DNA of 64,000 nucleotides from Actinoplanes subtropicus (GTDB lineage: Bacteria > Actinomycetota > Actinomycetes > Mycobacteriales > Micromonosporaceae), in assembly GCF_000721705.1 (NCBI RefSeq), contig NZ_JOJL01000013.1, positions 124,001 through 188,000 on the forward strand. Reading direction: 5' to 3'. Below are positions 27,466-35,449 of the stretch, one piece after another (the first letter of the stretch is position 1; each line of letters starts with the position of its first letter). A model generated the notes under the pieces. It worked only from the letters and a program-made list of their open reading frames with translations. It searched no databases and was not told where the DNA came from. The translations under genes were made by a program, and so were the position numbers.

Positions 27466-27588
27466 CCCGCCGGCCGTCCCCCGCTGTAGGGCCGCCGGCC
27501 CTCCCCCGTCGTCGGGCCGCCGGCCGTCCCCCGTCGTCGGGCCGCCGGCCGTCCCCCGTCGTCGGGCCGCCGGCCGTCCCCCGTCGTA
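27464..27588. repeat. 25-bp tandem repeat array, five units
   Basis: Five head-to-tail units; the consensus starts gggccgccggccgtcccccg and ends tcgtc. The first unit is less conserved, units 2-5 nearly identical. The unit contains a GGCCGCCGGCC palindrome. It fills the gap between convergent genes and could form terminators. No spacers, so not CRISPR. Confidence 0.9.
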
Positions 27589-27600
27589 GGCGCGCCGGGC

Positions 27601-28560
27601 TCAGGAGAAACTCGTCGTCAGGGCGGCGACCGTGTGCGCCCGTACGTCCGGGATCCGCCCGCCGTCGTGGCGACTCGCCACCGCGCGGACGTGTTGCTCG
27701 GCCGCCTCGGCCAGGCCGTCGTAGACGGCCACGAACAGCTCCCGGGCCGGCTCCCGCAGCCATCCCGGCGGCAGCAACCGGGCCGGCAACTGGGGGTCCA
27801 GGATCGGCAGGCGCCGGTAGGTGTCCATCACTTCGGTACGCGCGCGGACGGCCTCGGCGCCGGTGATCCGCCCGCCCGCCGCCCGGGGTGGCGTCGTGCT
27901 CCAGCGCCGGATGAAGGCCTCGTACTGCCGGGCGATCTCGGCGGTGTCCCAGGCGTCCAGCGGATTCCGGCGGATCGCCGCGTCCAGCTCGACGTGCCGG
28001 GCGCGGAAGACGGTCAGGGTGCCGAGGGTGAGCTCGGCGAGGCGCGCCTTGGTCTTCTCGGTGAGGTCGTGCGGGGAGATCCACAACCCGTCGTACAGCG
28101 GCGCGTAGCCCATCCACCGCAGCCGGCCGCGCAGCCCGCGCCGGAGCGTGCTCTCCTCCTGTGGCAGCGAGAAGGCGATCAGTGTCCACTGCCCGTCCCA
28201 TGGACGGGTGCCAGCCGGCGAGACGATGGCGCTCCCGCCGACCACGAGGAAGGCCGCGGCCGCCCGGGTCAGCCGGTAGGAACTGTGCCGGCCCTCGCGG
28301 CGGCTCTCCAGCACCCGGCGCCGCGCCAGCCGGCTGATAGCCGTCCGAGCACCTGCCTCACTGACACCGGCTTCGGCGAGCAACGCCACGATGGCGGCGG
28401 ACGGCAGCCAGGCGCGCGTCCGCAGGGTGTAGTCGGCCAGCAGCGTGACGGCCAGCCCCTGCGGCGAGTTGCCGGCCTGCCGCCGGGGCAGCCGGACCGC
28501 TCCGGCCGCGTCCTCGGGGAAGATCTCGTCGATGTCGTACGGACTGGTCACCTTCGCCAC
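27601..28560 (-). CDS. PaaX-family transcriptional regulator
   Basis: A 319-residue PaaX-type repressor. The N-terminal winged HTH lies in LPSAAIVALLAEAGVSEAGARTAISRLARR, followed by the central domain (WDGQWTLIAFSLPQEES, WMGYAPLYDGLWISPHDL) and the PaaX C-terminal domain. In the phenylacetate pathway such proteins sense an aryl-CoA, but no paa genes are in the window. The start is unsure: GTG 28560 or GTG 28551. Direct repeats TATCGA at 28563 and 28573 overlap the start region and may be an autoregulatory operator. Confidence 0.85.
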   Translation of the reverse strand: MAKVTSPYDIDEIFPEDAAGAVRLPRRQAGNSPQGLAVTLLADYTLRTRAWLPSAAIVALLAEAGVSEAGARTAISRLARRRVLESRREGRHSSYRLTRAAAAFLVVGGSAIVSPAGTRPWDGQWTLIAFSLPQEESTLRRGLRGRLRWMGYAPLYDGLWISPHDLTEKTKARLAELTLGTLTVFRARHVELDAAIRRNPLDAWDTAEIARQYEAFIRRWSTTPPRAAGGRITGAEAVRARTEVMDTYRRLPILDPQLPARLLPPGWLREPARELFVAVYDGLAEAAEQHVRAVASRHDGGRIPDVRAHTVAALTTSFS

Positions 28561-28578
28561 TCTATCGAGAGTTATCGA

Positions 28579-28607
28579 TTGACAGTTTCGCGTCCCGGGT
28601 GAAGGAT
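28579..28607 (+). promoter_or_regulatory. Possible promoter of the CE1 esterase gene
   Basis: TTGACA, 17 bases, AAGGAT on the plus strand, about 165 bases before the esterase ATG. The -35 is perfect, the -10 weak. The TATCGA direct repeats lie just upstream. Confidence 0.35.
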
Positions 28608-28768
28608 ATGTGCCACGCGATGGTGGTGGACCGGGCACGCACGGCATGTCATGCACCACCTCGGCGCGACCTTCCCCCGGTCGGCGCCCCACGCGTACTT
28701 CCGCATCCCCACCCGCTACGGGCGGCGGCTTCGCCCTGCCCCGCGCGCGGGAACAAAGGAGTCAAGCG

Positions 28769-30097
28769 ATGAGGATCAGACGGAAACTCCTGCTCGTGGC
28801 CGCCCTGTCGGTGGCCGTCGCCGGCCTGGCCGTGCCGGCCGCGCAACCCGCGTTCGCCGCCTCGCTGACCGAGGTCACCTCGTTCGGCGACAACCCCGGC
28901 GGCATGCGCATGCACATCTACGTCCCGGACTCCCGGCCGGCCAACCCCGCGATCGTGGTGGCCATGCACGGCTGCGGCGGCTCGGGTCCCGGCTTCTACT
29001 CCGGCACCGAGTTCGCCGGCTTGGCCGACCGGTACGGATTCCTGGTCATCTACCCGACCGCGACCCAGCAGGCCGGCTTCGGCAACTGCTTCGACACCTG
29101 GTCGGACGCCGCCAAACACCGCGGCGGCGGCAGCGATCCGGTGTCGATCGCCTCGATGGTCGCCTACGCCGAACGGCAGTACGGCGGCGACCCGAACCGG
29201 GTCTACGCCACCGGCAGCTCGTCCGGCGGGATGATGACGAACGAGATGCTGGCCCTCTACCCGGACGTGTTCAAGGCCGGGGCGGCGTTCATGGGTGTGC
29301 CGTTCAACTGCTTCGCGAACGCCGCCGACTATCCGCCCGGCAGCAGCAAATGCACCGGGGGCAGCATGGACCGGACTCCGCAGCAGTGGGGTGACGCCGT
29401 CCGGCAGGCTGATCCGGGCTACACCGGGCCACGTCCGCGGATGCAGCTCTGGCACGGAACCAGCGACACCCTCGTGCCGTACTCCCTGCTCCAGGAGGAG
29501 ATCGAGCAGTGGACCAACGTCTTCGGGCTGAGCCAGACGCCGACCACGTCTGACACCCCGCAGTCCGGCTGGAATCGCCGCCGCTACGCCGACAGCGCCG
29601 GCACGGTCCAGGTGGAGGCGTACAGCATCCAGGGCGCCGGGCACAGCCTGCCGAGTGCCGGCATGGCCGCGTACGCCATCTCGTTCTTCGGCCTCACCAG
29701 CGGCACCCCGCCGACAACGCCGCCGTCCACTCCCCCGTCGACCCCGCCCACCACGCCGCCGACGAGCCCGCCGGCGTCGGGGGCGTGCCGCGTGACGGCC
29801 ACCGTCAACGCCTGGAACACCGGCCTGACCGAGAACCTCACCATCGCCAACACCGGCGCCACCCCCGTGGACGGCTGGTCGCTGGTCTTCACGCTGCCAA
29901 GTGGGCAGACCATCACGTCCGGCTGGAACGCATCCTTCTCGCCGACCGCCGGCCAGGTGACTGCCCGGAACATGTCGTACGACGGTGCCATCCCGCCCGG
30001 TGGCTCGGTGACCGTCGGCTTCCAGGCCACCCACACCGGAAACACGACCAAGCCGCCGGCCTTCACCCTCAACGGCAACGCCTGTAGCACCGCCTGA
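28769..30097 (+). CDS. Secreted CE1-type esterase (PHB depolymerase / acetylxylan esterase) with CBM2
   Basis: A 442-residue exported esterase. Residues 1-31 form a signal peptide ending AFA-A. The catalytic domain (about 35-310) is of the LpqC/PHB-depolymerase branch of CE1, with the oxyanion segment VVAMHGCGGSG, nucleophile GSSSGGMM, and Asp/His in WHGTSDTLVP and GAGHSLP. A Pro/Thr linker (about 315-340) leads to a CBM2 (about 343-442; WNTGLTENLTIANTG, GWNASFSPTAGQ). The cellulose/xylan-binding module argues for acetylxylan or feruloyl esterase activity. AAAGGAG precedes the ATG. Confidence 0.92.
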   Translation: MRIRRKLLLVAALSVAVAGLAVPAAQPAFAASLTEVTSFGDNPGGMRMHIYVPDSRPANPAIVVAMHGCGGSGPGFYSGTEFAGLADRYGFLVIYPTATQQAGFGNCFDTWSDAAKHRGGGSDPVSIASMVAYAERQYGGDPNRVYATGSSSGGMMTNEMLALYPDVFKAGAAFMGVPFNCFANAADYPPGSSKCTGGSMDRTPQQWGDAVRQADPGYTGPRPRMQLWHGTSDTLVPYSLLQEEIEQWTNVFGLSQTPTTSDTPQSGWNRRRYADSAGTVQVEAYSIQGAGHSLPSAGMAAYAISFFGLTSGTPPTTPPSTPPSTPPTTPPTSPPASGACRVTATVNAWNTGLTENLTIANTGATPVDGWSLVFTLPSGQTITSGWNASFSPTAGQVTARNMSYDGAIPPGGSVTVGFQATHTGNTTKPPAFTLNGNACSTA

Positions 30098-30110
30098 CCG
30101 ACAACGCGAC

Positions 30111-30136
30111 GTGGGGACGGCCGCCACCGTCCCCAC
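30111..30136 (+). terminator. Stem-loop after CE1-CBM2 gene
   Basis: Perfect 10-bp arms GTGGGGACGG / CCGTCCCCAC, loop CCGCCA, 14 bases after the stop. Confidence 0.7.
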
Positions 30137-30227
30137 GGAGCGTCCACGAACGAAGCACGTCCGGAACCTTCCGGCTGTTCCGCGACGGCGACGCCGTGGC
30201 CAGCCGGAACGTCCACGCCGCCATCCT

Positions 30228-30322
30228 CGGCGCGGCCCGGCTCGGCCACACCATCCTCGGCGCCGGCCGGCTCGGGCCACACCGTCTTCGGCGCGGCCCG
30301 GCTCAGCTCGGCCACACCATCC
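30228..30322. repeat. Three imperfect direct repeats of 30-34 bp
   Basis: Units cggcgcggcccggctcggcc plus acaccatcct (30228, 30258, 30289) with indels between them, in the 230-base gap between the CE1 gene and the convergent PAP2 gene. No gene is supported in this gap. Confidence 0.7.
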
Positions 30323-30333
30323 GAGCCGGGCGG

Positions 30334-31644
30334 TCAGGCCGCGGCGAGGGGCCGGCCGTGGGCGGTGGCGTGGGCCAGCGCGTAACGGCCGACGTTGAAG
30401 CCCAGGTGCTGGCCCGCCCAGTGGTCGATCCGGGTGTGCACCCCGGCGAAGATCCGGCTGAGGCCGGCCTCGTCGGCGACGTCCTGCAGGTGCCGGAAGG
30501 TCCGGGTGACGCCGGGCAGCGCCTCCGACGTGACGGCCGCCGGCCGGTCACCCAGCGTACGGCGGAGCACCAGCGCCGCGGCCTGCGAGACGACGCTGTG
30601 CGCGCCGGGATACGACGGGTCGGCGGGCGTGGTGGCCAGCGGATTCCACGCCGGGTCGGCCGTCGTCGCCGGGTTGTGGTCGGTGTCCGCGAGCCGGATC
30701 GCGGTCACCGGCCGCCAGATCCGATGCGCGTACTTCGCGGCGTAGAAGGCGATCACCGAGTCGGCGATCGCGAGGTTCAGCTCGGCAAACACGGCGGCGG
30801 CCCGGTGCAGGCCGGCGCCGGTGTTCCGGACCAGCTCGGCGGCGATCTCGTTCCAGTAGTTCCAGATCGGCGCCGCCCAGAACCGGGCCATCTCGGTCTG
30901 GTCCGGCGTACGGTTCGACCCCGCGTCGCGACCGGCCATCCGCACTTCCTCGAGCGCCGCCGCGTACGTGTCGCCGGTGAGCCGCGGATAAGGCGCGACG
31001 CCGAACTGGCCGGCGGAACGCAGCACGAACGGGCGGACCCCGGCCCAGTGCGTGAAGACCGGCGCCGCGAAGGCCGGTGGGGTAGGGCGATACTCGCCCG
31101 GCGCGGTGCCGGGCGGCAGCACCGGCGGGGTGGCGCCGGAGCCGTCGGCGGCCCGCGAGCGGACCATGGCCAGCGCGATCGCCCGGCCGGTCCGCTCGCC
31201 CGCGGCCCGCCCCGGACCGGCCGGCAGCGCGGCCAACTGGCTCTGGAACAGGTCGTCCAGCTGCCCCGTCGACGCCGGGTGGAGCGCGACGAGCACGCCG
31301 TGACCGGCCGCGGCGGCAGCGGCGCCCGCCGTGGCCGCGCCGGGCGCGGCGACGACCGCGTTGTCCATGGCTTTGTGCAGCATCGCGAAGCTGCGGGTGG
31401 GGTGGATCGTCGGCGGCTGCGCGCCGGCCGTGCGCACGATCCGGAGCAGGGCCGCATTCCAGTCCAGGATCAGGTCGCCGGACGCCGACCGGCCGGCTGA
31501 TGCCTGCCGGCTGGTCGATGCTTGCCCGCCGACTGATGCCGGTCGGCCGGCTGACGCCGGTGCGGCCGGCGAGACGCCCGTCGCCAGGATGCCGACACCG
31601 CCGCCGGCCAGCAGCAATACGCTCCTGCGCCGCAAGCCCTCCAT
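30334..31644 (-). CDS. Secreted vanadium haloperoxidase / PAP2-like protein
   Basis: A 436-residue exported protein of the vanadium-dependent haloperoxidase / PAP2 phosphatase superfamily. A Tat-like N-terminus (LRRRSVLLLAGGG) precedes a low-complexity Ser/Ala/Gln stretch (about 35-60). The three superfamily motifs are KYAHRIWRPVTAI, PSYPGAHSVVSQ and SRIFAGVHTRIDHWAG, carrying the Lys, Arg and two His that bind phosphate or vanadate. Whether it halogenates or only cleaves phosphate is not clear. The ATG has GAGGGGAA upstream; a longer frame of 17 codons exists. Confidence 0.88.
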   Translation of the reverse strand: MEGLRRRSVLLLAGGGVGILATGVSPAAPASAGRPASVGGQASTSRQASAGRSASGDLILDWNAALLRIVRTAGAQPPTIHPTRSFAMLHKAMDNAVVAAPGAATAGAAAAAAGHGVLVALHPASTGQLDDLFQSQLAALPAGPGRAAGERTGRAIALAMVRSRAADGSGATPPVLPPGTAPGEYRPTPPAFAAPVFTHWAGVRPFVLRSAGQFGVAPYPRLTGDTYAAALEEVRMAGRDAGSNRTPDQTEMARFWAAPIWNYWNEIAAELVRNTGAGLHRAAAVFAELNLAIADSVIAFYAAKYAHRIWRPVTAIRLADTDHNPATTADPAWNPLATTPADPSYPGAHSVVSQAAALVLRRTLGDRPAAVTSEALPGVTRTFRHLQDVADEAGLSRIFAGVHTRIDHWAGQHLGFNVGRYALAHATAHGRPLAAA

Positions 31645-31726
31645 CAGAATTCCCCTCACGATCTGCCGGTGGTCCTCATCGAGTGGTGGGTTCACACCGG
31701 GAGATACGGGCGGGGGTTACGGTCCC

Positions 31727-31754
31727 TTGACACCGAGATTGTTAACGATAACAT
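31727..31754 (+). promoter_or_regulatory. Promoter and LacI-type operator of the GH43 gene
   Basis: TTGACA, 16 bases, TAACAT; the palindrome TGTTAACGATAACA (31740-31753) overlaps the -10. The form resembles LacI/GalR-family operators, so sugar-dependent derepression is likely. No cognate regulator is adjacent. Confidence 0.6.
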
Positions 31755-31834
31755 TCACGCAACCCAATCGGCGCTTTCACTCCCCGAGCCGAGTCGCGTA
31801 CGCCATCGACCTGCCAGAGACCGGGAGTTCCGCC

Positions 31835-33211
31835 ATGAAGCGTCGTAGCCTCCTCACTACCGCCGGCGGCGCCGCCCTCGCCGGCCTCACCGGGGGGCTG
31901 CTGCGTCCCGGTGCGGCGAGCGCCGCCACGTACTCGGGTCATGCCATGGCCTACTTCACCGAGTCGCCGGACATGTCCGCCGCCAACTACGGCCTGCACC
32001 TGGCCGTCAGCACCGACGGCCTGAACTGGACGCCGCTCAACCAGAACAACCCGGTCGCCACCCCGACGGCCGGCAGTCTGGGCCTGCGCGACCCGTTCAT
32101 CCTGCGCAAACAGGACGGCAGGTTCGTCGTGATGGCGACCGACCTGAACGGCACCGACTGGAACTACCAGAGCCAGTACCTGCACATCTGGGACTCGGCC
32201 GACCTGCGCACGTTCACCGGCTACCGGCGGCTCAAGGTGCACTCGCTCGCGTCGCACGCCTGGGCGCCGGAGGCGTTCTGGGACGCCTCCCGCGGCCAGT
32301 ACGCCGTCGTCTACTCCACCGTGCCGGGCGACCACAACGTGCTGATGGTCAACTACACCAGCGACTTCGTCACCGCCTCCGCGCCGCAGGTGTTCTTCGA
32401 CCCGGGCTACGACGTCATCGACGGCGACCTGGTCAGCGCCGGCGGCGTCAACTACCTGTACTTCAAGCGCAGCAGCACGCTGGTCGGGGCACGGTCGAGC
32501 ACGCTGGACCCGGGCAGCTTCACCGCGTTCACCGGCGCGCTCAGCCCCGGCCGCGGGGTCGAGGCGCCGAACATCGCCAGGTCGAACACCGGCAACACCT
32601 GGTACATGTGGGGCGACACCTGGAGCCCGAACGGCCGGTTCTTCTGCTGGCAGACCACCGACCTGACGACCGGATCCTGGACGCTGCTCAACGACCGGGC
32701 CTACACCCAGCCCCTGAACTCCAAACACTGCGGCGTCACCCCGATCACCGCGACCGAGCTGTCCGGGATGACCAGCACCTGGGGCACTCCCGCCTGGCGA
32801 CGGATCAAGTCGTACAACTATCCCGGCCGGTACGTCCGGCACCAGAACAACGTCGGCCGGATCGACGAGTACCCGTTCGACCTGTGGCAGGACCAGCAGT
32901 GGACGCTGGTGCCCGGCCTGGCCGACTCGGCGGGCGTCTCGTTCCGGTCGGTGAACTACCCGGACCGCTACCTGCGGCACGCCAACTACCAGCTGGCGCT
33001 CTCCGCCAACGACGGCAGCAGCACGTTCAACGCGGACGCCACCTTCTACCAGGAGGCCGGCCTGGCCGATGGCAGCTGGACGTCGTTCCGCTCCTACAAC
33101 TACCCCACCCGGTACCTGCGGCACTTCAACTTCGTGCTGCGGATCGACGTCATCAGCAGCAGCTCGTCGGCCACCGACAAGCAGGACGCCACCTTCCGGG
33201 TTGGCTACTGA
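31835..33211 (+). CDS. Secreted GH43-like arabinofuranosidase with AbfB (CBM42) domain
   Basis: A 458-residue exported hydrolase. The N-terminus KRRSLLTTAGG is Tat-like, cleavage near SAA. A five-bladed GH43-type propeller (about 33-310) carries LGLRDPFILR (base Asp), SHAWAPEAFWD (acid Glu) and FDPGYDVIDGDL. The C-terminal AbfB beta-trefoil (about 315-458) shows three repeats, YPGRYVRHQN, YPDRYLRHAN and YPTRYLRHFN, which bind arabinofuranose side chains. It should remove arabinose from arabinoxylan or arabinan. Transcription is probably controlled by the palindrome at its promoter. Confidence 0.92.
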   Translation: MKRRSLLTTAGGAALAGLTGGLLRPGAASAATYSGHAMAYFTESPDMSAANYGLHLAVSTDGLNWTPLNQNNPVATPTAGSLGLRDPFILRKQDGRFVVMATDLNGTDWNYQSQYLHIWDSADLRTFTGYRRLKVHSLASHAWAPEAFWDASRGQYAVVYSTVPGDHNVLMVNYTSDFVTASAPQVFFDPGYDVIDGDLVSAGGVNYLYFKRSSTLVGARSSTLDPGSFTAFTGALSPGRGVEAPNIARSNTGNTWYMWGDTWSPNGRFFCWQTTDLTTGSWTLLNDRAYTQPLNSKHCGVTPITATELSGMTSTWGTPAWRRIKSYNYPGRYVRHQNNVGRIDEYPFDLWQDQQWTLVPGLADSAGVSFRSVNYPDRYLRHANYQLALSANDGSSTFNADATFYQEAGLADGSWTSFRSYNYPTRYLRHFNFVLRIDVISSSSSATDKQDATFRVGY

Positions 33212-33254
33212 TCGACGGGCTGCCTCTCGACAGGGGGTTGGCTTCGCGCGCAGG

Positions 33255-34313
33255 ATGGAGCGCGTGTCCACCCGTGAGCGGGACATCGTCCCAGGTCAGC
33301 ACGACAGTGCTGTGCGCTGGTCCACGTCCGAGGTGCGTCCGGGCGAACGGTTCGACGCCTGGACCGGCATCATCAGCGAGACGTTCGTGCCGTTGACCGC
33401 GACGCCGCTCGGTGATCTGGCGGAGTTCACCGGGCGGGTCGAGAACCACCGGTACGGCGCGTTGCAGGTGACCACGGTGAGCGCCGCCAGTCAGCGGGTC
33501 CGGCGAACCAGGTCGCTGATCGGGCGGACGGCCGGGGAGTACCTGATCGCGAGCATTCCGCTCAGCGGGTCGGGCGTGGTGGAGCAGGACGGCCGGGCGG
33601 CCGTCCTGGAACCCTCCTCGATCGTGTTCTACGACAGCACCCGCCCGTACACGCTGACCTTCGAGCGAGCGTTCGAGCAGGTCAGCGTCCACCTGCCGAT
33701 GGAGGCCCTGCGCGAGCGGGGCGTGCCGCTGGACGCGTTGCGGACGCGTACGGCCTGCGATCTAGGCTCCGGCGGGCCGGGCAGCGTCGCCTCCTCGTAC
33801 TTCGCCTCGCTCGCCCGGCTGCAGCGGCACGACCCGCTGGCCGCGGCCGCGCTGAGCGTGCACGGTGAGGGGCTGGTGGCGTCCGTCCTCGCCCTCGCGG
33901 CCCGCCCGTCCGCGCCCGTGCCCGACGATCACGAGCTCGCCTTCGCCCGTCTCCAGGCGTACCTGGCGAACACGTATGTGGACCCTGATCTCGACTCTGG
34001 CCGGGCGGCAGCGGCCTGTCACGTGTCCCGCCGGCAGCTGTTCCGGATCCTCGCCGAGCACGGGACCACGTTCACGGACGAGTTGCGCCGGCTGCGGGTC
34101 GAGAACGCGCGGCGGATGCTCGTCACCGACGCCCGGCGGACGGTGTCCTCGATCGCGACGGCCTGCGGATTCGCCCTGCCGAGCCACTTCTACCGCACGT
34201 TCAAGGCGGCCACCGGCATGACGCCGGCCGAGTATCGGGACGCGGCCTACGGGGTCGCGGCCGGCGGTCTGGCACGCCCCGGCACTGACGTGGCACGCGA
34301 CGCGATGTCCTGA
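33255..34313 (+). CDS. AraC-family activator next to nitrilase
   Basis: A 352-residue AraC-type regulator with an AraC-binding-like N-terminal domain (about 20-200; SLIGRTAGEYLIASIPLSG) and a C-terminal double HTH (about 230-330; DSGRAAAACHVSRRQLFRIL, then TVSSIATACGFALPSHFYR). It lies directly upstream of the nitrilase and aldoxime dehydratase genes in the same direction. AraC-type regulators such as NitR control nitrilase genes elsewhere, so the same role is a reasonable inference. The ATG has a weak RBS; GTG 33264 with GGATGGAG is an alternative start. Confidence 0.88.
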   Translation: MERVSTRERDIVPGQHDSAVRWSTSEVRPGERFDAWTGIISETFVPLTATPLGDLAEFTGRVENHRYGALQVTTVSAASQRVRRTRSLIGRTAGEYLIASIPLSGSGVVEQDGRAAVLEPSSIVFYDSTRPYTLTFERAFEQVSVHLPMEALRERGVPLDALRTRTACDLGSGGPGSVASSYFASLARLQRHDPLAAAALSVHGEGLVASVLALAARPSAPVPDDHELAFARLQAYLANTYVDPDLDSGRAAAACHVSRRQLFRILAEHGTTFTDELRRLRVENARRMLVTDARRTVSSIATACGFALPSHFYRTFKAATGMTPAEYRDAAYGVAAGGLARPGTDVARDAMS

Positions 34314-34366
34314 CCTGCCGCGGGGCGTGACGATCCTCGAACCGACCGTTCCTCAAGGGGGTTCGA

Positions 34367-35449
34367 GTGACCGACAACAGCATCCGGGTGGCCGCCGTCC
34401 AGGCGGAATCCGCATGGCTTGACCTTCCGGCCGGCGTCGAGCAGGCCGTCTCGTGGATCGCCGCGGCGGCCCAGGCCGGCGCCCGGCTCGTCGCGTTCCC
34501 GGAGACCTTCCTCCCGGGCTACCCCTGGTGGATCTGGCTCGACTCGCCCGCGGCCGGGATGCAGTTCGTCCCGGGCTACAGCGCCAACTCCATGACCCGC
34601 GACGGCGACGAGATGCGCCGCATCGCCGCGGCCGCCGGCCAGCACGGCATCCACGTCGTCCTGGGCTTCAGCGAGCGGGACGGCGGCAGCCTCTACATGT
34701 CGCAGGCCTTCATCGACGAGACCGGGCGCGTCGTTTCCGTACGCCGCAAGCTCAAGCCGACGCACGTGGAGCGCAGCGTCTTCGGCGAGGGCGACGGCAG
34801 CGATGTGCAGGTCCACGACACGAGCATCGGCCGGGTGGGCGCGCTCAACTGCTGGGAGCACTTCCAACCCTTGACCAAGTTCGCGATGTACAGCCTGGGC
34901 GAGCAGATCCACGTGGCGTCGTGGCCGTCCTTCTCGGTGTATCGCGGCGCCGCGACGGCACTGGGTCCAGAGGTGAACAACGCGGCCAGCCAGGTGTACG
35001 CCGTCGAGGGACAGGCCTTCGTCCTGGCGCCGTGCGGGCGGATCGGCGCCGCGGCGCACGAGCTGTTCTGCGACACCGATCTCAAGCGACAGCTCCTGCT
35101 GCAGGGCGGCGGCTTCACCAAGATCTACGGCCCGGAGGGGACGCTGCTGGCCGGCGCGCCCGACGAGACGTACGAGGGCCTGGTCCTCGCCGATCTGGAC
35201 TTCTCGCTGATCGCCATCGCCAAGTCCGCGGCCGACCCGGTCGGCCACTACTCCCGCCCGGACATCTTCCAGCTGCACTTCAACCCCGGCCCGCAGCCGA
35301 AGGTCGTCGGGCCGCAGCCGGTCGGCCCGCCGCCGGTCGGCCCGCCGCCGGTCGGCCCGCCGCCGGTCGGCCCGCCGCCGGTCGGCCCGGAACCGGTCGA
35401 CGGCCAGGAGCCGGTCGACGGCGCGCTCGTGACGACGGGAGCCGTGTGA
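34367..35449 (+). CDS. Nitrilase with proline-rich repeat tail
   Basis: A 360-residue nitrilase converting a nitrile to acid and ammonia in the cytoplasm. The triad reads E46 (FPETFLPGYP), K130 (RRKLKPTH) and C162 (LNCWEHFQP), with spacing typical of aliphatic/arylacetonitrilases. The catalytic domain ends near residue 310 at YSRPDIFQL. After it come six copies of a VGPPP-type pentapeptide (about 314-343), encoded by a 15-bp tandem repeat, which is unusual for the family. The GTG start follows AAGGGGG. Its TGA shares a base with the next ATG, so nitrilase and aldoxime dehydratase are coupled. Confidence 0.95.
   Translation: MTDNSIRVAAVQAESAWLDLPAGVEQAVSWIAAAAQAGARLVAFPETFLPGYPWWIWLDSPAAGMQFVPGYSANSMTRDGDEMRRIAAAAGQHGIHVVLGFSERDGGSLYMSQAFIDETGRVVSVRRKLKPTHVERSVFGEGDGSDVQVHDTSIGRVGALNCWEHFQPLTKFAMYSLGEQIHVASWPSFSVYRGAATALGPEVNNAASQVYAVEGQAFVLAPCGRIGAAAHELFCDTDLKRQLLLQGGGFTKIYGPEGTLLAGAPDETYEGLVLADLDFSLIAIAKSAADPVGHYSRPDIFQLHFNPGPQPKVVGPQPVGPPPVGPPPVGPPPVGPPPVGPEPVDGQEPVDGALVTTGAV
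35306..35395 (+). repeat. 15-bp tandem repeat coding for VGPPP
   Basis: Six units of gtcggcccgccgccg (four exact, 35321-35380, flanked by two variants) at the 3' end of the nitrilase gene. Unit length is a multiple of three, so copy changes keep the frame. Confidence 0.9.

Noticed and set aside
27464..27588. Possible CRISPR array or origin iterons
   Set aside because: Contiguous minisatellite units in a convergent gap, no spacers, no replication gene nearby.
29584..30315. 243-codon minus-strand frame over the CE1-CBM2 gene end
   Set aside because: Antisense to a well-supported CBM2 and then reads through the direct repeats; no motif.
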